A stretch of 64,000 nt of DNA from Pseudonocardia sp. SCN 73-27 (GTDB taxonomy: Bacteria > Actinomycetota > Actinomycetes > Mycobacteriales > Pseudonocardiaceae). The stretch covers positions 62,001-126,000 of the forward strand of contig MEGH01000008.1 of assembly GCA_001725415.1 (NCBI GenBank), given 5' to 3'. Numbering within the stretch: the first letter of the stretch is position 1; each line of letters opens with the position of its first letter. The translations under genes were made by a program, and so were the position numbers. Positions 19,966-30,514 of this stretch are shown piece after piece. The notes beneath the pieces are model-generated. The model had not been told where the DNA came from, ran no database searches, and saw nothing but the letters and a program-made list of their open reading frames with translations.

Positions 19966-21717
19966 TCACGGGGCCGCAGGCGACGTCGGGCCGGCCGACG
20001 AGGGCTTCGTGGTCGGCGGAGGCTCGCTCTTCGTCGTGGGCGGCGGGTTGGTCGTCGGCGGGGGCGCGCTGCTGGTCACCACCGGCGGCGGAACGACCGG
20101 CTTGGTCGTCGTGCGGACCACCGGCGGAGGGTTGGCCCGGGAGGACTGGGACTCCGGAGGGGCCTCGGTCGTCGTCGGGGCGGCTTCCGTGGTGGTGACC
20201 GCGTCCGACGGGACGATGCGGGTGTTGGCGGCGCTCTGGGGGTTGCTCTGCGGCCAGAAGAGGACGGCGGCGATGACGCCGAGGGCCGCGAGGACGCCAC
20301 CGGCGGCGACGAGCAGGACGGGGGTGCGGCGGGGCGGGTCGTCCCGTTCCAGGTCGGGGGAGGCGTAGGGATCGCCGTAGCCGCCCATCGGCATGTTGTC
20401 GCGCGGTGGAGGCGGGGGCGGGGCGACGGGCGGGTGGTAGCCGCCGGAGGCGGCGACGCGGCGGACGTCGATGGTGGGCAGCTCGTCGGTGGCGGGGGCG
20501 TGCATCCCGCCGGGGCCGAGCGCCGCACCGGCGGCGAGGCCGGCACCGGCGCCGAGCGCGGCGGCGCCCATCCCGGGCGGCGGCGCGTTGTGGGTGGGGT
20601 GGCCGCCGGTGCCGTTGCCGCCCGGGACGACGGGCGGGGCGACGGGCTGCTGCGGGGCGAGCGCGATGGCGGCACCCTTGGCGATGGCGTTCTTGGGGTC
20701 GGCGTCGACGGCGACGGGCCGGCCGAACTCCTCGGAGACGGTCTGCGCGACGAGCGGGATGCGGGAGGAGCCTCCGACGAGCAGGACGGCGGAGGTCTCC
20801 TCTGGCGTGAGTCCGGCGGAGGCGATGGCGCGGCCCAGCGCGGCGACGGTCTCGTCGATCTGGGGGCCGATCATCTGCTCGAACTCGCTGCGGTGGAGCC
20901 GGACGGAGCCCTGGCTGCCGGGCAGGAGGACGGGGACGGAGGCCTCGGTGTCGGAGCTGAGGGCTTCCTTGGCCTCGGTGCAGTCGCGGCGGATGCGGGC
21001 GACCGCGTTGAGGACGGCGGGGTCGGCCTCGTCGAGGTCGGCGAAGGCGTCGGGCATGCCTTCGACGACGTGGTCGAAGACGACCTGGTCGAAGTCGATG
21101 CCGCCGAGGCGTTCGAGTCCTTCGGGGCGGCCGAGGAGGCCGAAGTTGCCGTCCTTGCGGACGACGGCGGCGTCGAAGGTGCCGCCGCCGAGGTCGTAGA
21201 CGGCGATGGTGGCGCCTTGTTCGACGCGCTCGGAGGAGGCGTAGTGGAGGGCGGCGGCCTGGGGTTCGGCGAGGAAGGTGACGGTGAGACCGACGCGGGC
21301 GAGTGCGCCGGCGAAGAGTTCCTTCTTGTGACCGCCCCAGGAGGCGGGGTGGGTGACGGAGATGCGTTCGGCGACGCCGCCCTCGCGTGCGGCGACCTGG
21401 TCGACGACCCAGCGGACGAGGCGCGCGGAGAGGTCTTCGGCGGTCCAGGGCTGGCCGGCGACGTGGATGGGGGTGGGGTCGCCGACTCGGCGCTTGAACT
21501 CGCGGACGACGCGGTCGGGGTCGGTGAGGGCGCGGCGTTCGGCTGCCTCGCCGACGACGACGCCGCCGTCGGCTCCGATGAAGAGGACGGAGGGGACGTG
21601 GACGGAGCGGTCGCCGAGGTTGACCATCTCGGTCTCGACGATCCGGCCGCCGTCGAGGCGGGTGATCGCCGCCGCGGTCCGTGTCGTGCCCACGTCGATG
21701 CCGAGCAGGTAGCTCAT
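19966..21717 (-). CDS. Hsp70-like ATPase with transmembrane anchor and Thr/Pro-rich tail
   Basis: A 583-residue protein. Residues 1 to about 345 are an Hsp70/actin-fold nucleotide-binding domain: [30 protein letters not shown] and [18 protein letters not shown] are the phosphate and adenosine motifs. No substrate-binding domain follows. Instead there is an Ala/Gly/Pro-rich linker, one membrane segment (about 460-485, [21 protein letters not shown]) and a roughly 97-residue Thr/Pro/Ser-rich tail that should lie outside the cell. The start ATG at 21717 (MSYLLGID) is fixed by the conserved motif. Similar fusions occur in actinobacteria, with unknown function; a canonical chaperone role is doubtful. 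Confidence 0.88.
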   Translation of the reverse strand: MSYLLGIDVGTTRTAAAITRLDGGRIVETEMVNLGDRSVHVPSVLFIGADGGVVVGEAAERRALTDPDRVVREFKRRVGDPTPIHVAGQPWTAEDLSARLVRWVVDQVAAREGGVAERISVTHPASWGGHKKELFAGALARVGLTVTFLAEPQAAALHYASSERVEQGATIAVYDLGGGTFDAAVVRKDGNFGLLGRPEGLERLGGIDFDQVVFDHVVEGMPDAFADLDEADPAVLNAVARIRRDCTEAKEALSSDTEASVPVLLPGSQGSVRLHRSEFEQMIGPQIDETVAALGRAIASAGLTPEETSAVLLVGGSSRIPLVAQTVSEEFGRPVAVDADPKNAIAKGAAIALAPQQPVAPPVVPGGNGTGGHPTHNAPPPGMGAAALGAGAGLAAGAALGPGGMHAPATDELPTIDVRRVAASGGYHPPVAPPPPPPRDNMPMGGYGDPYASPDLERDDPPRRTPVLLVAAGGVLAALGVIAAVLFWPQSNPQSAANTRIVPSDAVTTTEAAPTTTEAPPESQSSRANPPPVVRTTTKPVVPPPVVTSSAPPPTTNPPPTTKSEPPPTTKPSSAGPTSPAAP

Positions 21718-21967
21718 CGTCACCCGTCTTCTTGAGGTTCCCCGACCAATGCGACTCTCCGTGTCCATCGAGCCGGATCGACGTCACGTTAGCGTCACGA
21801 TGCACGGTCTTCGGCAACCGGTCCGCGACCTCGGTGCCGGGCGGCGGCCCGGGGGCGGTGGACGGCGGCGGGAAGCCGCGCGACCCCAGGATGACAGCGT
21901 GCGCCGAGGAGCGGGGCGCGACGCGGCAGCCGTGGCCGAATCGGAACGCTCGGCCAGGGGGACGGGT

Positions 21968-22669
21968 TCAGAGCCGGTGCTGGAGCGCTTCGGCCGCGGC
22001 GAGGAGGTCGGCGGCCCAGCGGACGCCGGGGCGGCGGCCGATGCGGTCGACCGGGCCGGAGACGGAGACGGCGGCGACGACCTTGCCGGTGCCGTCGCGC
22101 ACGGGTGCGGAGACGCTGGCGACGCCGGCTTCGCGTTCGGCGACGGACTGGGCCCAGCCGCGGCGGCGGACGTCGACGAGGACGCGTTCGGTGAAGGTGG
22201 CGTCGTGGAGGACGGCGCGTTGGGTGGCGGGGTCGGCCCAGGCGGCGAGGACCTTGGCGCCGGAGCCTGCGGTCATGGGCAGGCGGGTGCCGACGGGCAC
22301 GGTGTCGCGCAGCCCGCTGACGGGTTCGGCGGTGGCGATGCAGATGCGGTGGGTACCGTCGCGGCGGTAGAGCTGGACGCTCTCGCCGGTGATGTCGCGC
22401 AGCCGTGGCAGGACGGCGGCGGCCGCGTCGAGCAGGGGGTCGCCATGACCGCTGGACAGTTCGGCGAGGGTGGGGCCGGGGCGCCAGCGGCCGTCGGCCC
22501 CGCGGTGGAGCAGGCCGTGGACCTCGAGTCCGACGGCGAGGCGGTGGGCGGTGGCGCGGGGCAGGCCGGTGCGTTCGCAGAGCTCGGTGAGGCCGCACGG
22601 TTCGGCGGCCGCGGCACGAAGTACGCCCACGGCCTTGTCGAGCACGCCGATCCCGCTAGACTGTCTCAC
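21968..22669 (-). CDS. ndgR: IclR-family regulator NdgR/LtbR
   Basis: A 233-residue DNA-binding regulator. The N-terminal winged helix includes [20 protein letters not shown], and the C-terminal effector domain includes [15 protein letters not shown] and [19 protein letters not shown]. Location and orientation, divergent from leuC-leuD, match NdgR of Streptomyces and LtbR of corynebacteria, which control leucine and other amino acid genes, so the same role is likely here. Start GTG at 22669 has a TAGTAT -10 only six bases upstream, which implies a leaderless transcript. Confidence 0.92.
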   Translation of the reverse strand: MRQSSGIGVLDKAVGVLRAAAAEPCGLTELCERTGLPRATAHRLAVGLEVHGLLHRGADGRWRPGPTLAELSSGHGDPLLDAAAAVLPRLRDITGESVQLYRRDGTHRICIATAEPVSGLRDTVPVGTRLPMTAGSGAKVLAAWADPATQRAVLHDATFTERVLVDVRRRGWAQSVAEREAGVASVSAPVRDGTGKVVAAVSVSGPVDRIGRRPGVRWAADLLAAAEALQHRL

Positions 22670-22675
22670 GCCTCG

Positions 22676-22704
22676 ATACTAGCTTCCCAGCATCTGGGAG
22701 GTCT
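22676..22704 (-). promoter_or_regulatory. ndgR promoter with candidate operator in the ndgR-leuC gap
   Basis: Reading the minus strand, TAGTAT (22681-22676) is followed by six bases and the ndgR GTG, a leaderless arrangement. Just upstream is a perfect short inverted repeat, TCCCAG-CAT-CTGGGA (22685-22699), lying between the two divergent genes and well placed to act as an operator for NdgR on itself or on leuC. Operator function is inferred. Confidence 0.5.
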
Positions 22705-22750
22705 AGGTCGATCCACCACCACAAGAGGCGAAACGCGAGGAGGCGGCGCC

Positions 22751-24169
22751 GTGACGAAGGCGCGCACGCTGGCCGAGAAGGTCTGGGACCGGCACGTGGT
22801 CCGCAAGGGGGAGGGGCAGGAGCCCGATCTCCTCTACATCGACCTGCACCTCGTGCACGAGGTCACCAGCCCGCAGGCGTTCGACGGCCTCCGGCTCGCG
22901 GGTCGGCCGGTGCGTCGTCCGGACCTCACGATCGCGACCGAGGACCACAACGTCCCGACGAAGGACGTCGACCTCCCGATCGCCGACCCGGTGTCGCGGA
23001 CCCAGGTCGAGACGCTGCGCCGCAACTGCGCGGAGTTCGGTGTCGACCTGTACCCGATGAACCACGCCGAGCAGGGCATCGTCCACATCATCGGCCCGCA
23101 GCTGGGGCTCACCCAGCCGGGCATGACGGTCGTCTGCGGCGACAGCCACACCTCGACGCACGGCGCGTTCGGGGCGATGGCGTTCGGCATCGGCACGTCG
23201 GAGGTCGAGCACGTCCTCGCGACCCAGACGTTGCCGCTCAAGCCGTTCAAGACCATGGCGATCAACGTCACGAGTGCCGACGGCACGCTGCGTCCGGGCG
23301 TCACGAGCAAGGACGTGGTGCTCGCGATCATCGCGAAGATCGGCACCGGCGGCGGTCAGGGCTACGTCCTGGAGTACCGGGGCAACGTCATCGAGAACCT
23401 CTCGATGGAGGCCCGGATGACGATCTGCAACATGTCGATCGAGGCCGGTGCCCGCGCGGGCATGATCGCGCCCGACCAGGTCACCTACGACTTCATGAAC
23501 GGCCGCGACCACGCGCCGAAGGGTGAGCAGTGGGATGCCGCGCTCGCCGACTGGGCGACGCTGCGCACCGACGAGGGCGCGACCTTCGACGCGGAGGTCG
23601 ACATCGACGGCGACGCGTTGACACCGTTCGTCACGTGGGGCACCAACCCCGGTCAGGGTCTGCCGCTGGGCGGGAACGTGCCCGACCCGGCCACGATCGT
23701 CGACGAGAACGAGCGCATCGCCGCCGAGCGCGCGATCGACTACATGGGCCTCGAGGCGGGGATGCCGCTGCGGGAGGTCCGCGTCGACACGGTGTTCGTC
23801 GGCTCCTGCACCAACGGCCGCATCGAGGACCTGCGGGCCGCGGCGAAGGTGCTCGACGGCCGGTCTCTCGCCGACGGCGTGCGGATGCTGGTCGTGCCCG
23901 GCTCGATGCGGGTGCGCTTCCAGGCCGAGGACGAGGGCCTGGACAAGGTCTTCACCGCCGCGGGCGCCGAGTGGCGTTCCGCCGGCTGCTCGATGTGCCT
24001 GGGCATGAATCCCGACCAGCTGGAGCCGGGGGAGCGCAGCGCGTCGACGTCGAACCGCAACTTCGAGGGCCGCCAGGGCAAGGGCGGCCGCACCCACCTC
24101 GTCTCGCCCCTCGTGGCCGCCGCCACGGCCGTGCGCGGGACCCTGTCGTCGCCGGAGGACCTGGACTGA
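22751..24169 (+). CDS. leuC: 3-isopropylmalate dehydratase large subunit
   Basis: A 472-residue aconitase-type subunit that, with LeuD, isomerises 2- to 3-isopropylmalate in leucine synthesis. The [4Fe-4S] ligands are in [12 protein letters not shown] and [10 protein letters not shown], and the substrate loop is [20 protein letters not shown]. The start GTG at 22751 has GAGGAGG at 22737-22743. Much longer upstream frame is non-coding. The stop overlaps leuD (TGATG). Confidence 0.97.
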   Translation: MTKARTLAEKVWDRHVVRKGEGQEPDLLYIDLHLVHEVTSPQAFDGLRLAGRPVRRPDLTIATEDHNVPTKDVDLPIADPVSRTQVETLRRNCAEFGVDLYPMNHAEQGIVHIIGPQLGLTQPGMTVVCGDSHTSTHGAFGAMAFGIGTSEVEHVLATQTLPLKPFKTMAINVTSADGTLRPGVTSKDVVLAIIAKIGTGGGQGYVLEYRGNVIENLSMEARMTICNMSIEAGARAGMIAPDQVTYDFMNGRDHAPKGEQWDAALADWATLRTDEGATFDAEVDIDGDALTPFVTWGTNPGQGLPLGGNVPDPATIVDENERIAAERAIDYMGLEAGMPLREVRVDTVFVGSCTNGRIEDLRAAAKVLDGRSLADGVRMLVVPGSMRVRFQAEDEGLDKVFTAAGAEWRSAGCSMCLGMNPDQLEPGERSASTSNRNFEGRQGKGGRTHLVSPLVAAATAVRGTLSSPEDLD

Positions 24170-24765
24170 TGGACGCGTTCAGCACGCACACCGGGATCGG
24201 CGTTCCACTGCGCCGGTCCAACGTGGACACCGACCAGATCATCCCGGCCGTCTACCTCAAGCGCGTGACGCGCACGGGCTTCGACGACGGGCTGTTCGCG
24301 GCGTGGCGTCAGCACCCGGACTTCATCCTCAACATCGAGCCGTTCTCGAAGGGGTCGGTGCTGGTCGCCGGTCCGGACTTCGGGACCGGCAGCTCGCGTG
24401 AGCACGCGGTCTGGGCGTTGATGGACCACGGCTTCCGGGTCGTGATCTCCCCGCGCTTCGGCGACATCTTCCGGGGCAACTCGGCCAAGGGCGGGCTCGT
24501 CGCGGCGCAGTGCGAGCAGCACGACGTCGAGCTGCTGTGGAAGCTGCTGGAGAACGAGCCGGGCACGGAAGTGACCGTCGACCTGCAGGAACGTACGGTG
24601 CAGGCCAAGGACCTGACCTTTGCGTTCCAGATCGACGACTACACCCGCTGGCGCCTGCTGGAGGGGCTGGACGACATCGGTCTGACCCTGCGGCACGAGG
24701 GCGACATCACGACGTTCGAGGCGTCGCGTCCGGCGTGGCTGCCGGTCACGACACCGGCCGGCTGA
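24169..24765 (+). CDS. leuD: 3-isopropylmalate dehydratase small subunit
   Basis: A 198-residue swivel-domain partner of LeuC. The N-terminus [20 protein letters not shown] and the [14 protein letters not shown] motif, which closes the active site, are both present. The ATG shares bases with the leuC stop, so both subunits should be made together. The hup gene follows 135 bases later with its own presumed promoter. Confidence 0.97.
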   Translation: MDAFSTHTGIGVPLRRSNVDTDQIIPAVYLKRVTRTGFDDGLFAAWRQHPDFILNIEPFSKGSVLVAGPDFGTGSSREHAVWALMDHGFRVVISPRFGDIFRGNSAKGGLVAAQCEQHDVELLWKLLENEPGTEVTVDLQERTVQAKDLTFAFQIDDYTRWRLLEGLDDIGLTLRHEGDITTFEASRPAWLPVTTPAG

Positions 24766-24900
24766 GTCCGTCAAGACCCCCGTAGATCACCCGGAGACAT
24801 TGCGGCGCAGTCCACGACCCGGGACTGTTGTTGCACGACAAGGGTTTTTCTTGGGCCGATCTCTGGTGTGAGCTGCGACAACACTCTACCGTGCGCAGTC

Positions 24901-25452
24901 ATGAACAAGACGCAGCTCGTGGACGCGCTCGCGGCGCGGCTCGGCGACCGGCGCACCGCGGCTTCCGCGGTCGACGGAGTGCTCTCGATCATCGTGGACA
25001 CGGTCGGCTCGGGTGGTTCGGTGTCGCTCACCGGGTTCGGCGTCTTCGAGGCGCGAGCCCGGGCCGCGCGCGTCGCACGCAACCCGCGCACCGGTGACAC
25101 GGTCGCCGTCCCGCCGACGGTGGTGCCCGCCTTCCGGCCCGGCATCGCGTTCAAGGCCACGGTGTCGGGCAACGGCGCCGCGGCCGAGACCGCGAAGCCG
25201 GCCCCTGCCCGTCGCCCGCGTGGTGCCGCGGCCTCGGCTCCGGCCGCCCCCGCCAGGGCGACCCGTGGCCGGGCCAAGGCGTCGACGTCGTTCGCGGAGA
25301 AGCCGGAGCCGAAGTCGGCCAAGGCGGCTCCGAAGGCGGCGGCGAAGCCGAAGGCGGCGCCCGCGACCAAGGCCGCTCCGAAGGCCGCGGCGACGAAGGC
25401 GGAGAAGCCCGCCGCCTCCGCCAAGGCCAAGAAGGCCAAGGCCAAGAAGTAG
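24901..25452 (+). CDS. hup: HU-like nucleoid protein with Lys/Ala-rich tail (HupB)
   Basis: A 183-residue DNA-binding protein. Residues 1-90 are an HU domain ([40 protein letters not shown] and the arm tip PRTGDTV). Residues after about 95 form a basic Ala/Lys/Pro-rich tail ending KAKKAKAKK, the actinobacterial HupB/HLP architecture that compacts DNA. In mycobacteria hupB lies beside leuD and mutT1 in the same order. No ribosome site is seen before the ATG, so the message may be leaderless or nearly so. A bidirectional terminator follows. Confidence 0.95.
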   Translation: MNKTQLVDALAARLGDRRTAASAVDGVLSIIVDTVGSGGSVSLTGFGVFEARARAARVARNPRTGDTVAVPPTVVPAFRPGIAFKATVSGNGAAAETAKPAPARRPRGAAASAPAAPARATRGRAKASTSFAEKPEPKSAKAAPKAAAKPKAAPATKAAPKAAATKAEKPAASAKAKKAKAKK

Positions 25453-25455
25453 CTC

Positions 25456-26385
25456 TCAGCCCCCCGGTTCGCGGTAGTAGTCCGCGAACCGGGGGGTGAG
25501 GTCGGCGCCGAACCCGATCACCCACGTACTCCCCTTGCGCGCGGGGATCGCCGCACCGCCGGGTCGCACCCGGTCGGCCAGGGGCGTCCCGGCGGTCAGG
25601 GCGTCGACGAGGTCGGGGATGACGCCGCCCTGGCTGCACAGCACCGTCACACCCGGCTGTGCCGCGATCTCGCGTGCTCGCGCGAGCGCGGCGGTCGGGT
25701 CGTCGGCGTGCGCGAGCTCGCCCAGCGCGGGCTCGTCGTCGACGGTCATGGCCCTGGCGGCGGCGAGGTCCGACACGGTTGCGCGGCATCGCACGGGCGG
25801 TGCCGAGGCGATGCGGTCGGCCCCGAACAGCCCCAGGAACGGCGTGAGCCGGGCGACCTGTGCGCGGCCGGTGGCCGACAGCGGGCGCGCCAGGTCGTCG
25901 CCGTCCCAGTTGTCGCGGCTGCCGGCCTTGGCGTGCCGGACGAGGACGAGCGTCGACACCGGCCGCGGCTGCGCGGCGAACCGCCGCACCACGGTCCGGT
26001 CGTGGTCGTAGGTGAGCAGCCGGCAGGCGTCGGTGGGGGAGAGGAACCGCAGCTCGTCGGTCTCGTCGTTCGGCTCGAACGCACCCCCGAGTGACTCGCC
26101 CGCCCAGTAGCGGACGAGCTTCGCGCCCTCGGCGACGTCGTAGCGGGTCTCGCCCAGGCAGCCGCCGATGCGGATGCGGTGCCCGGTCTCTTCGGCCACC
26201 TCGCGCACGGCGGCGGCGGCCAGGTGCTCGCCGCGGTCGAGCTTGCCCTTGGGCAGCGACCAGTCGTCGTAGCGGGGGCGGTGCACGAGGCCGATCTCGG
26301 GGCCGACCGGGCCGGGACGCCACAGCACCGCCCCGCCGGCGAGCACGTCCACCCCGAGGGCGTGCGCGAGGTCGCTGCGGGTCAC
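25456..26385 (-). CDS. mutT1: MutT1-type NUDIX hydrolase with histidine phosphatase domain
   Basis: A 309-residue two-domain enzyme. The N-terminal NUDIX box runs from [20 protein letters not shown] to the following TGHRI, matching GX5EX7REUXEEXGU. The C-terminal half is a histidine phosphatase starting [13 protein letters not shown]. Mycobacterial MutT1, with the same fusion and the same place next to ppk, converts 8-oxo-GTP (and diadenosine polyphosphates) to monophosphates and protects against oxidised nucleotides. The GTG start at 26385 overlaps the ppk stop (GTGA). Its last codons lie inside the 25460-25496 hairpin. Confidence 0.93.
   Translation of the reverse strand: MTRSDLAHALGVDVLAGGAVLWRPGPVGPEIGLVHRPRYDDWSLPKGKLDRGEHLAAAAVREVAEETGHRIRIGGCLGETRYDVAEGAKLVRYWAGESLGGAFEPNDETDELRFLSPTDACRLLTYDHDRTVVRRFAAQPRPVSTLVLVRHAKAGSRDNWDGDDLARPLSATGRAQVARLTPFLGLFGADRIASAPPVRCRATVSDLAAARAMTVDDEPALGELAHADDPTAALARAREIAAQPGVTVLCSQGGVIPDLVDALTAGTPLADRVRPGGAAIPARKGSTWVIGFGADLTPRFADYYREPGG
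25460..25496. terminator. Bidirectional terminator inside the mutT1 C-terminal codons
   Basis: CCCCCCGGTTCGCGG (25460-25474) and CCGCGAACCGGGGGG (25482-25496) form a perfect 15-bp stem with a seven-base loop. It begins eight bases after the hup stop and encodes the [10 protein letters not shown] end of MutT1 on the other strand, so coding sequence and terminator are superimposed. Confidence 0.88.
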
Positions 26386-28850
26386 TCGGTCTCGACGATC
26401 GCGGCCGCGGCGTGCAGGGCCATCATCTCCGCCTGGTGGTCGCGCACCCGGTCGATGGCGGAACCGGGTGGCGGCGAGGGCTCCCAGCTGCCGTCGGCCT
26501 GCAGCGTCCAGCAGCGGGTGGCCGGGTCGAGGCAGGAGTCGAACAGGTCGCCGAGCTGGCCCGCGAGCCGCGGGTCGGCCACGCGCAGCAGCACCTCGAC
26601 GCGGCGGTCGAGGTTGCGGTGCATCATGTCCGCGCTGCCGATCCAGTACTCGTCGGCGGCCCCGAAGTGGAAGATCCGCGAGTGCTCGAGGAAGCGGCCG
26701 AGGATCGAGCGGACCCGGATGTTCTCCGACATGCCCGCGCGCCCGGGACGGATCGCGCAGATGCCGCGGACGACGACATCGACGGGGACCCCGGCCTGTG
26801 ACGCGCGGTAGAGCGCGTCGATGACCTGCTCGTCGACCAGCGAGTTGACCTTGATGCGGACGCACGCGTCGGTGTTGCCCTCGCGGAACGCCTCGATCTC
26901 GTCCTCGATGCGCCGCACGATGCCTCGCCGCACGCCGTAGGGGGCGACGAGCAGGCTGCGGTAGGACGTCTGGCGCGAGTAGCCGGTGAGGGTGTTGAAC
27001 AGGTCGGTGAGGTCGGCGCCGATCGTCGGGTCGGCCGTCAGCACGCCGATGTCCTCGTAGAGCCGGGCCGTCTTCGGGTGGTAGTTGCCGGTGCCGATGT
27101 GGCAGTAGCGCCGGATCTGGCTGCCCTCCTGGCGGACGACCAGCGACGTCTTGCAGTGCGTCTTCAGGCCGACGAGCCCGTAGACGACGTGCACGCCCGC
27201 CTTCTCCAGCTCACGCGCCCAGCGGATGTTGGCCTGCTCGTCGAACCGTGCCTTGATCTCGACGAGCGCCACGACCTGCTTGCCGGCCGCCGCGGCGTCG
27301 ACGAGGGCGTCGACGATCGGGGAGTCGCCGGAGGTGCGGTAGAGCGTCTGCTTGATCGCGAGGACGTTCGGGTCGGCCGCGGCCTGCTCGATGAACCGCT
27401 GCACGCTCGTCGAGAACGAGTCGTAGGGGTGGTGGACCATGACGTCGCCCTCGCGCAGCGTCGAGAAGATGCTGCGCGGGGTCTCGCGGTCGGCGAAGGC
27501 CGGGTGCGTGGCGGGGCGGAACGGCTCGTCCTTGAGGTCGGGCCGGTCGACGCCGTAGACCTCCCACAGGCAGGTGAGGTCGAGCAGGCCGGGGACGGTG
27601 ACGACGTCCCCCGGGTCGACGTCGAGCTCGCGCAGCAGCAGCTCCAGCACGTGCTCGCTCATGGTGTCGACGACCTCGAGCCGCACGGGCGGCCCGAACC
27701 GGCGACGGGCCAGTTCGCGTTCGAGGGCCTGCAGGAGGTCCTCGTCGCGGTCCTCCTCGACCTCGAGGTCGGCGTTGCGGGTGACGCGGAAGGCGTGCAC
27801 CTCGGCGACGTCCATGCCCGTGAACAGCTTGCCCAGGTGCGCGGCGATGAGGTCCTCGATGGGCAGGAACGTGACGCCCCGCTCCTCGACGCCCTCGTCG
27901 GCGGCGACACGGACGAGCCGCGGCACGTTGTTGGGGACCTTCACGCGCGCGAACCGCTCGGTGCGCCCCTCGGGGTCGCGGACGGTCACGGCGAGGTTGA
28001 GCGAGAGCCCCGAGATGTAGGGGAAGGGGTGAGCCGGGTCGACCGCGAGCGGGGTGAGCACCGGGAAGACCTGGTCGGTGAAGTAGTCCGAGAGGCGTTC
28101 GCGCTGCTCGTCGGTCAGATCGGTCCAGCGGCGGATGTGGATGCCGTGCTCGCCGAGCTCCGGGCGCACCTCCTCGAGGAAGACGCGGGCGTGCGCGTCG
28201 GCGAGGACCTGGCTGCGGGCGGTGATGCGGGCCAGCTGTTCGCGCGGGGTGAGGCCGTCGGCGCTGCGCACCGCCAGGCCCGTCTCGTCGCGACGCTTCA
28301 GCCCGGCGACGCGGACCATGTAGAACTCGTCGAGGTTCGACGCGAAGATCGCCAGGAACTTGGCCCGTTCGAGCAGCGGCTGGCTGGGGTCCTCGGCGAG
28401 GGCGAGGACGCGCGCGTTGAAGTCGAGCCAGGACAGCTCGCGGTTGAGGTAGCGGTCGTCGGGCAGCGCCGTCGACGTGGCCGGGGCGGTGGTCGGCGCG
28501 GGCGGGCCGATCGGGGCGGCGCCGGGCGCGGGGGCACCGGCAGGCGCGACCGCGGTGGTCGAGGCGGCCCGCGGGGGAGCGGCGGGGGTGGTCGCCGAGG
28601 GCTCGGGGGCGGCGGTGTGCGTGGACGACGTCGTCGCGGCGGCGGCCGCGGCGCGCCGCACGGTGCCGCGGGCGCGCGGCTTGGCCGGCTGGGCGGCTGA
28701 CTCGGAGCGGGTGGACGTGGCCGAGACCCGCCTGCTCGACGGGCGCGGTGCCCGCCGGCCGGTGCGTCGGGTGCGCGCGGGACCGCCGGTGGCCTCGCCG
28801 GCCGACTGCCCGGGCTCGTCCTGGTCCGGGTTCCGCGCGTCGTCACTCAC
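26382..28850 (-). CDS. ppk: Polyphosphate kinase 1
   Basis: An 822-residue enzyme that reversibly polymerises the terminal phosphate of ATP into polyphosphate. The PPK1 core starts near [20 protein letters not shown] (about residue 130). The autophosphorylated His lies in [20 protein letters not shown]. Two PLD-like C-terminal domains follow, ending in [17 protein letters not shown]. The first ~130 residues are Ala/Pro/Thr/Arg-rich and look disordered, longer than in typical PPK1. The GTG start at 28850 is the farthest plausible one. It is co-transcribed with mutT1, as in mycobacteria. Confidence 0.96.
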   Translation of the reverse strand: MSDDARNPDQDEPGQSAGEATGGPARTRRTGRRAPRPSSRRVSATSTRSESAAQPAKPRARGTVRRAAAAAATTSSTHTAAPEPSATTPAAPPRAASTTAVAPAGAPAPGAAPIGPPAPTTAPATSTALPDDRYLNRELSWLDFNARVLALAEDPSQPLLERAKFLAIFASNLDEFYMVRVAGLKRRDETGLAVRSADGLTPREQLARITARSQVLADAHARVFLEEVRPELGEHGIHIRRWTDLTDEQRERLSDYFTDQVFPVLTPLAVDPAHPFPYISGLSLNLAVTVRDPEGRTERFARVKVPNNVPRLVRVAADEGVEERGVTFLPIEDLIAAHLGKLFTGMDVAEVHAFRVTRNADLEVEEDRDEDLLQALERELARRRFGPPVRLEVVDTMSEHVLELLLRELDVDPGDVVTVPGLLDLTCLWEVYGVDRPDLKDEPFRPATHPAFADRETPRSIFSTLREGDVMVHHPYDSFSTSVQRFIEQAAADPNVLAIKQTLYRTSGDSPIVDALVDAAAAGKQVVALVEIKARFDEQANIRWARELEKAGVHVVYGLVGLKTHCKTSLVVRQEGSQIRRYCHIGTGNYHPKTARLYEDIGVLTADPTIGADLTDLFNTLTGYSRQTSYRSLLVAPYGVRRGIVRRIEDEIEAFREGNTDACVRIKVNSLVDEQVIDALYRASQAGVPVDVVVRGICAIRPGRAGMSENIRVRSILGRFLEHSRIFHFGAADEYWIGSADMMHRNLDRRVEVLLRVADPRLAGQLGDLFDSCLDPATRCWTLQADGSWEPSPPPGSAIDRVRDHQAEMMALHAAAAIVETE

Positions 28851-28993
28851 GGTCGGGATTCTTCCCCAAACCGTGCGGGACGAAGCGCCCAGGCAGGTGG
28901 CATCCGAGTGAACTCTGGGCGACGTGACGACGACGTCGCCGTCGCGGATCGTTGTGCCGCAAGGATGTCACGTCACACGCCTGTTCCGAACGG

Positions 28994-29716
28994 TCAGGCA
29001 CCGCGGGCGACGACGGCCAGTGCCGACGCGGTGTGCGGGCCCACGCCGAGGGCGACGGCGCCGCGCAGGTCGTCGGCGGTGTCGACGTCGCGGCGCAGCC
29101 CGGGCAGCGACCCACCGACGAGGACCGCCCCCGCCGCGGCGTGCCGGGCCGCCGAATTGTGTCCGAACGCCGGGACCAGCGTGGCACCGGGAGCGGCGAG
29201 CAGCAGCGTCGTCCCGTCACCGGGAGTGTCCGCGGAGAAGGCGGCGACGGCCCCGGCGGCGAACCGGGCGGCGGCCTCGGCGAGCGCCGCGCGCAACTCG
29301 CCGGGGCGCAGCGCGGGCAGGTCGGCCTGCAGCGCCCCGACCGTCGACGCAGGGTCGTCGGCACGCAGCAACGTCGCCCCGTGCGTCAGCGCGGCGTTCA
29401 GGCCCGCCACCGGCCCTTCCGGGACGACGTCCAGGCGGGCGCTGTCGCCGTCGTCACGAGTGCCGTCGGTCACGGCACGCGCCGGGGCCGCACCGAGCCC
29501 GGCGACGGCCGCCGCCACGTCAGGGTCGGAGCTGACGACGAGCAGCCTGCGCACCCCCGACCGCCGGGCCGCGGCCAGCGTGTCCAGCAGCAGTGCGAGC
29601 GTCAGCCTGCCGTGCGCGCCCGGTTCGCCGACGCCGCCGTCGGCCGCGCCACGCAGCCGCGACTTGGCCGCGGGCAGACCCTTGACTGGCACGACGAGAT
29701 CGACCGGCGATGGCAC
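28994..29716 (-). CDS. fbiD: Phosphoenolpyruvate/2-phospho-lactate guanylyltransferase (FbiD/CofC)
   Basis: A 240-residue nucleotidyltransferase in coenzyme F420 synthesis; in mycobacteria FbiD joins GTP to phosphoenolpyruvate. The N-terminus VDLVVPVKGLPAAKSRLRG carries the family's substrate loop, LQADLPALRPGEL is the metal-site region, and FGHNSAARHAAAGA is characteristic. Gene order beside ppk matches Mycobacterium, where this is Rv2983. GTG at 29716 is chosen; the frame upstream is non-coding. Whether PEP or 2-phospholactate is used cannot be decided from the sequence alone. Confidence 0.9.
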   Translation of the reverse strand: MPSPVDLVVPVKGLPAAKSRLRGAADGGVGEPGAHGRLTLALLLDTLAAARRSGVRRLLVVSSDPDVAAAVAGLGAAPARAVTDGTRDDGDSARLDVVPEGPVAGLNAALTHGATLLRADDPASTVGALQADLPALRPGELRAALAEAAARFAAGAVAAFSADTPGDGTTLLLAAPGATLVPAFGHNSAARHAAAGAVLVGGSLPGLRRDVDTADDLRGAVALGVGPHTASALAVVARGA

Positions 29717-29800
29717 CCCACCATCGTGCAACACCCGCGGGTGGACCCGGGGGGCCCGTCCCGGGAGACTCACGGCGAGATCACGGACGGGAGGGCGCGG

Positions 29801-30514
29801 GTGAGGCGTGAGAAGGGCGGCTTCTGGGTCGGGTTCGCGGCGGTGTTCTTCTACCCGATCGCGCTCCTGACCGGGCGGACACGCTACGAGGGCAGGGACC
29901 GGCTGCCGACGCCGGGCACGGGCGGCGCGCTCGTCGTCGCCAACCACATCTCCTACCTCGACCCCGTGCACACCGCGCTGTGGGTGCACACGTCGCGCCG
30001 GATCCCGCGCTTCCTGGCCAAGGCCAGCCTGTGGAAGATCCCGGTCCTGGGACGGGTGCTGGTCTCGTCCGGGCAGATTCCGGTCTACCGGGAGTCGGCC
30101 GACGCGCAGAACAGCCTGCGCGAGGGCGAGCAGGCGTTGCGCGAGGGCAAGATCGTCGTCATCTACCCCGAGGGCACGATCACCCGCGACCCCGACGGCT
30201 GGCCGATGCACTCCCGCACCGGCGTCGCCCGGCTCGCCCTCGGCGCCGATGTCCCCGTGATCCCGGTGGTGCACTGGGGGACCCGCGAGGTCTACGACCA
30301 CTACCGCAAGAAGTTCCGGCCGCTGCCGCGCCGCGACATCGTCGTGCGCGCCGGTGACCCGGTCGACCTGTCCGAATACCGCGGCCGTCCCGTCGACGCC
30401 GCCCTGCTGCGCGAGGTGACCGACCTGCTGATGGTCCGGGTACGCGACCTGCTGGCCGAGGTCCGGGGCGAGCCCGCCCCCGCCGTCTTCTTCCGCAAGG
30501 GCGACACCGCGTGA
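29801..30514 (+). CDS. plsC: 1-acyl-sn-glycerol-3-phosphate acyltransferase
   Basis: A 237-residue acyltransferase making phosphatidic acid from lysophosphatidic acid at the inner membrane. Block I is [16 protein letters not shown] (NHX4D), block III is [16 protein letters not shown], and a hydrophobic N-terminal segment ([16 protein letters not shown]) anchors it. The GTG start at 29801 has GGGAGG upstream. It overlaps gpsA by four bases, so glycerol-3-phosphate formation and its acylation are encoded together. Confidence 0.93.
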   Translation: MRREKGGFWVGFAAVFFYPIALLTGRTRYEGRDRLPTPGTGGALVVANHISYLDPVHTALWVHTSRRIPRFLAKASLWKIPVLGRVLVSSGQIPVYRESADAQNSLREGEQALREGKIVVIYPEGTITRDPDGWPMHSRTGVARLALGADVPVIPVVHWGTREVYDHYRKKFRPLPRRDIVVRAGDPVDLSEYRGRPVDAALLREVTDLLMVRVRDLLAEVRGEPAPAVFFRKGDTA

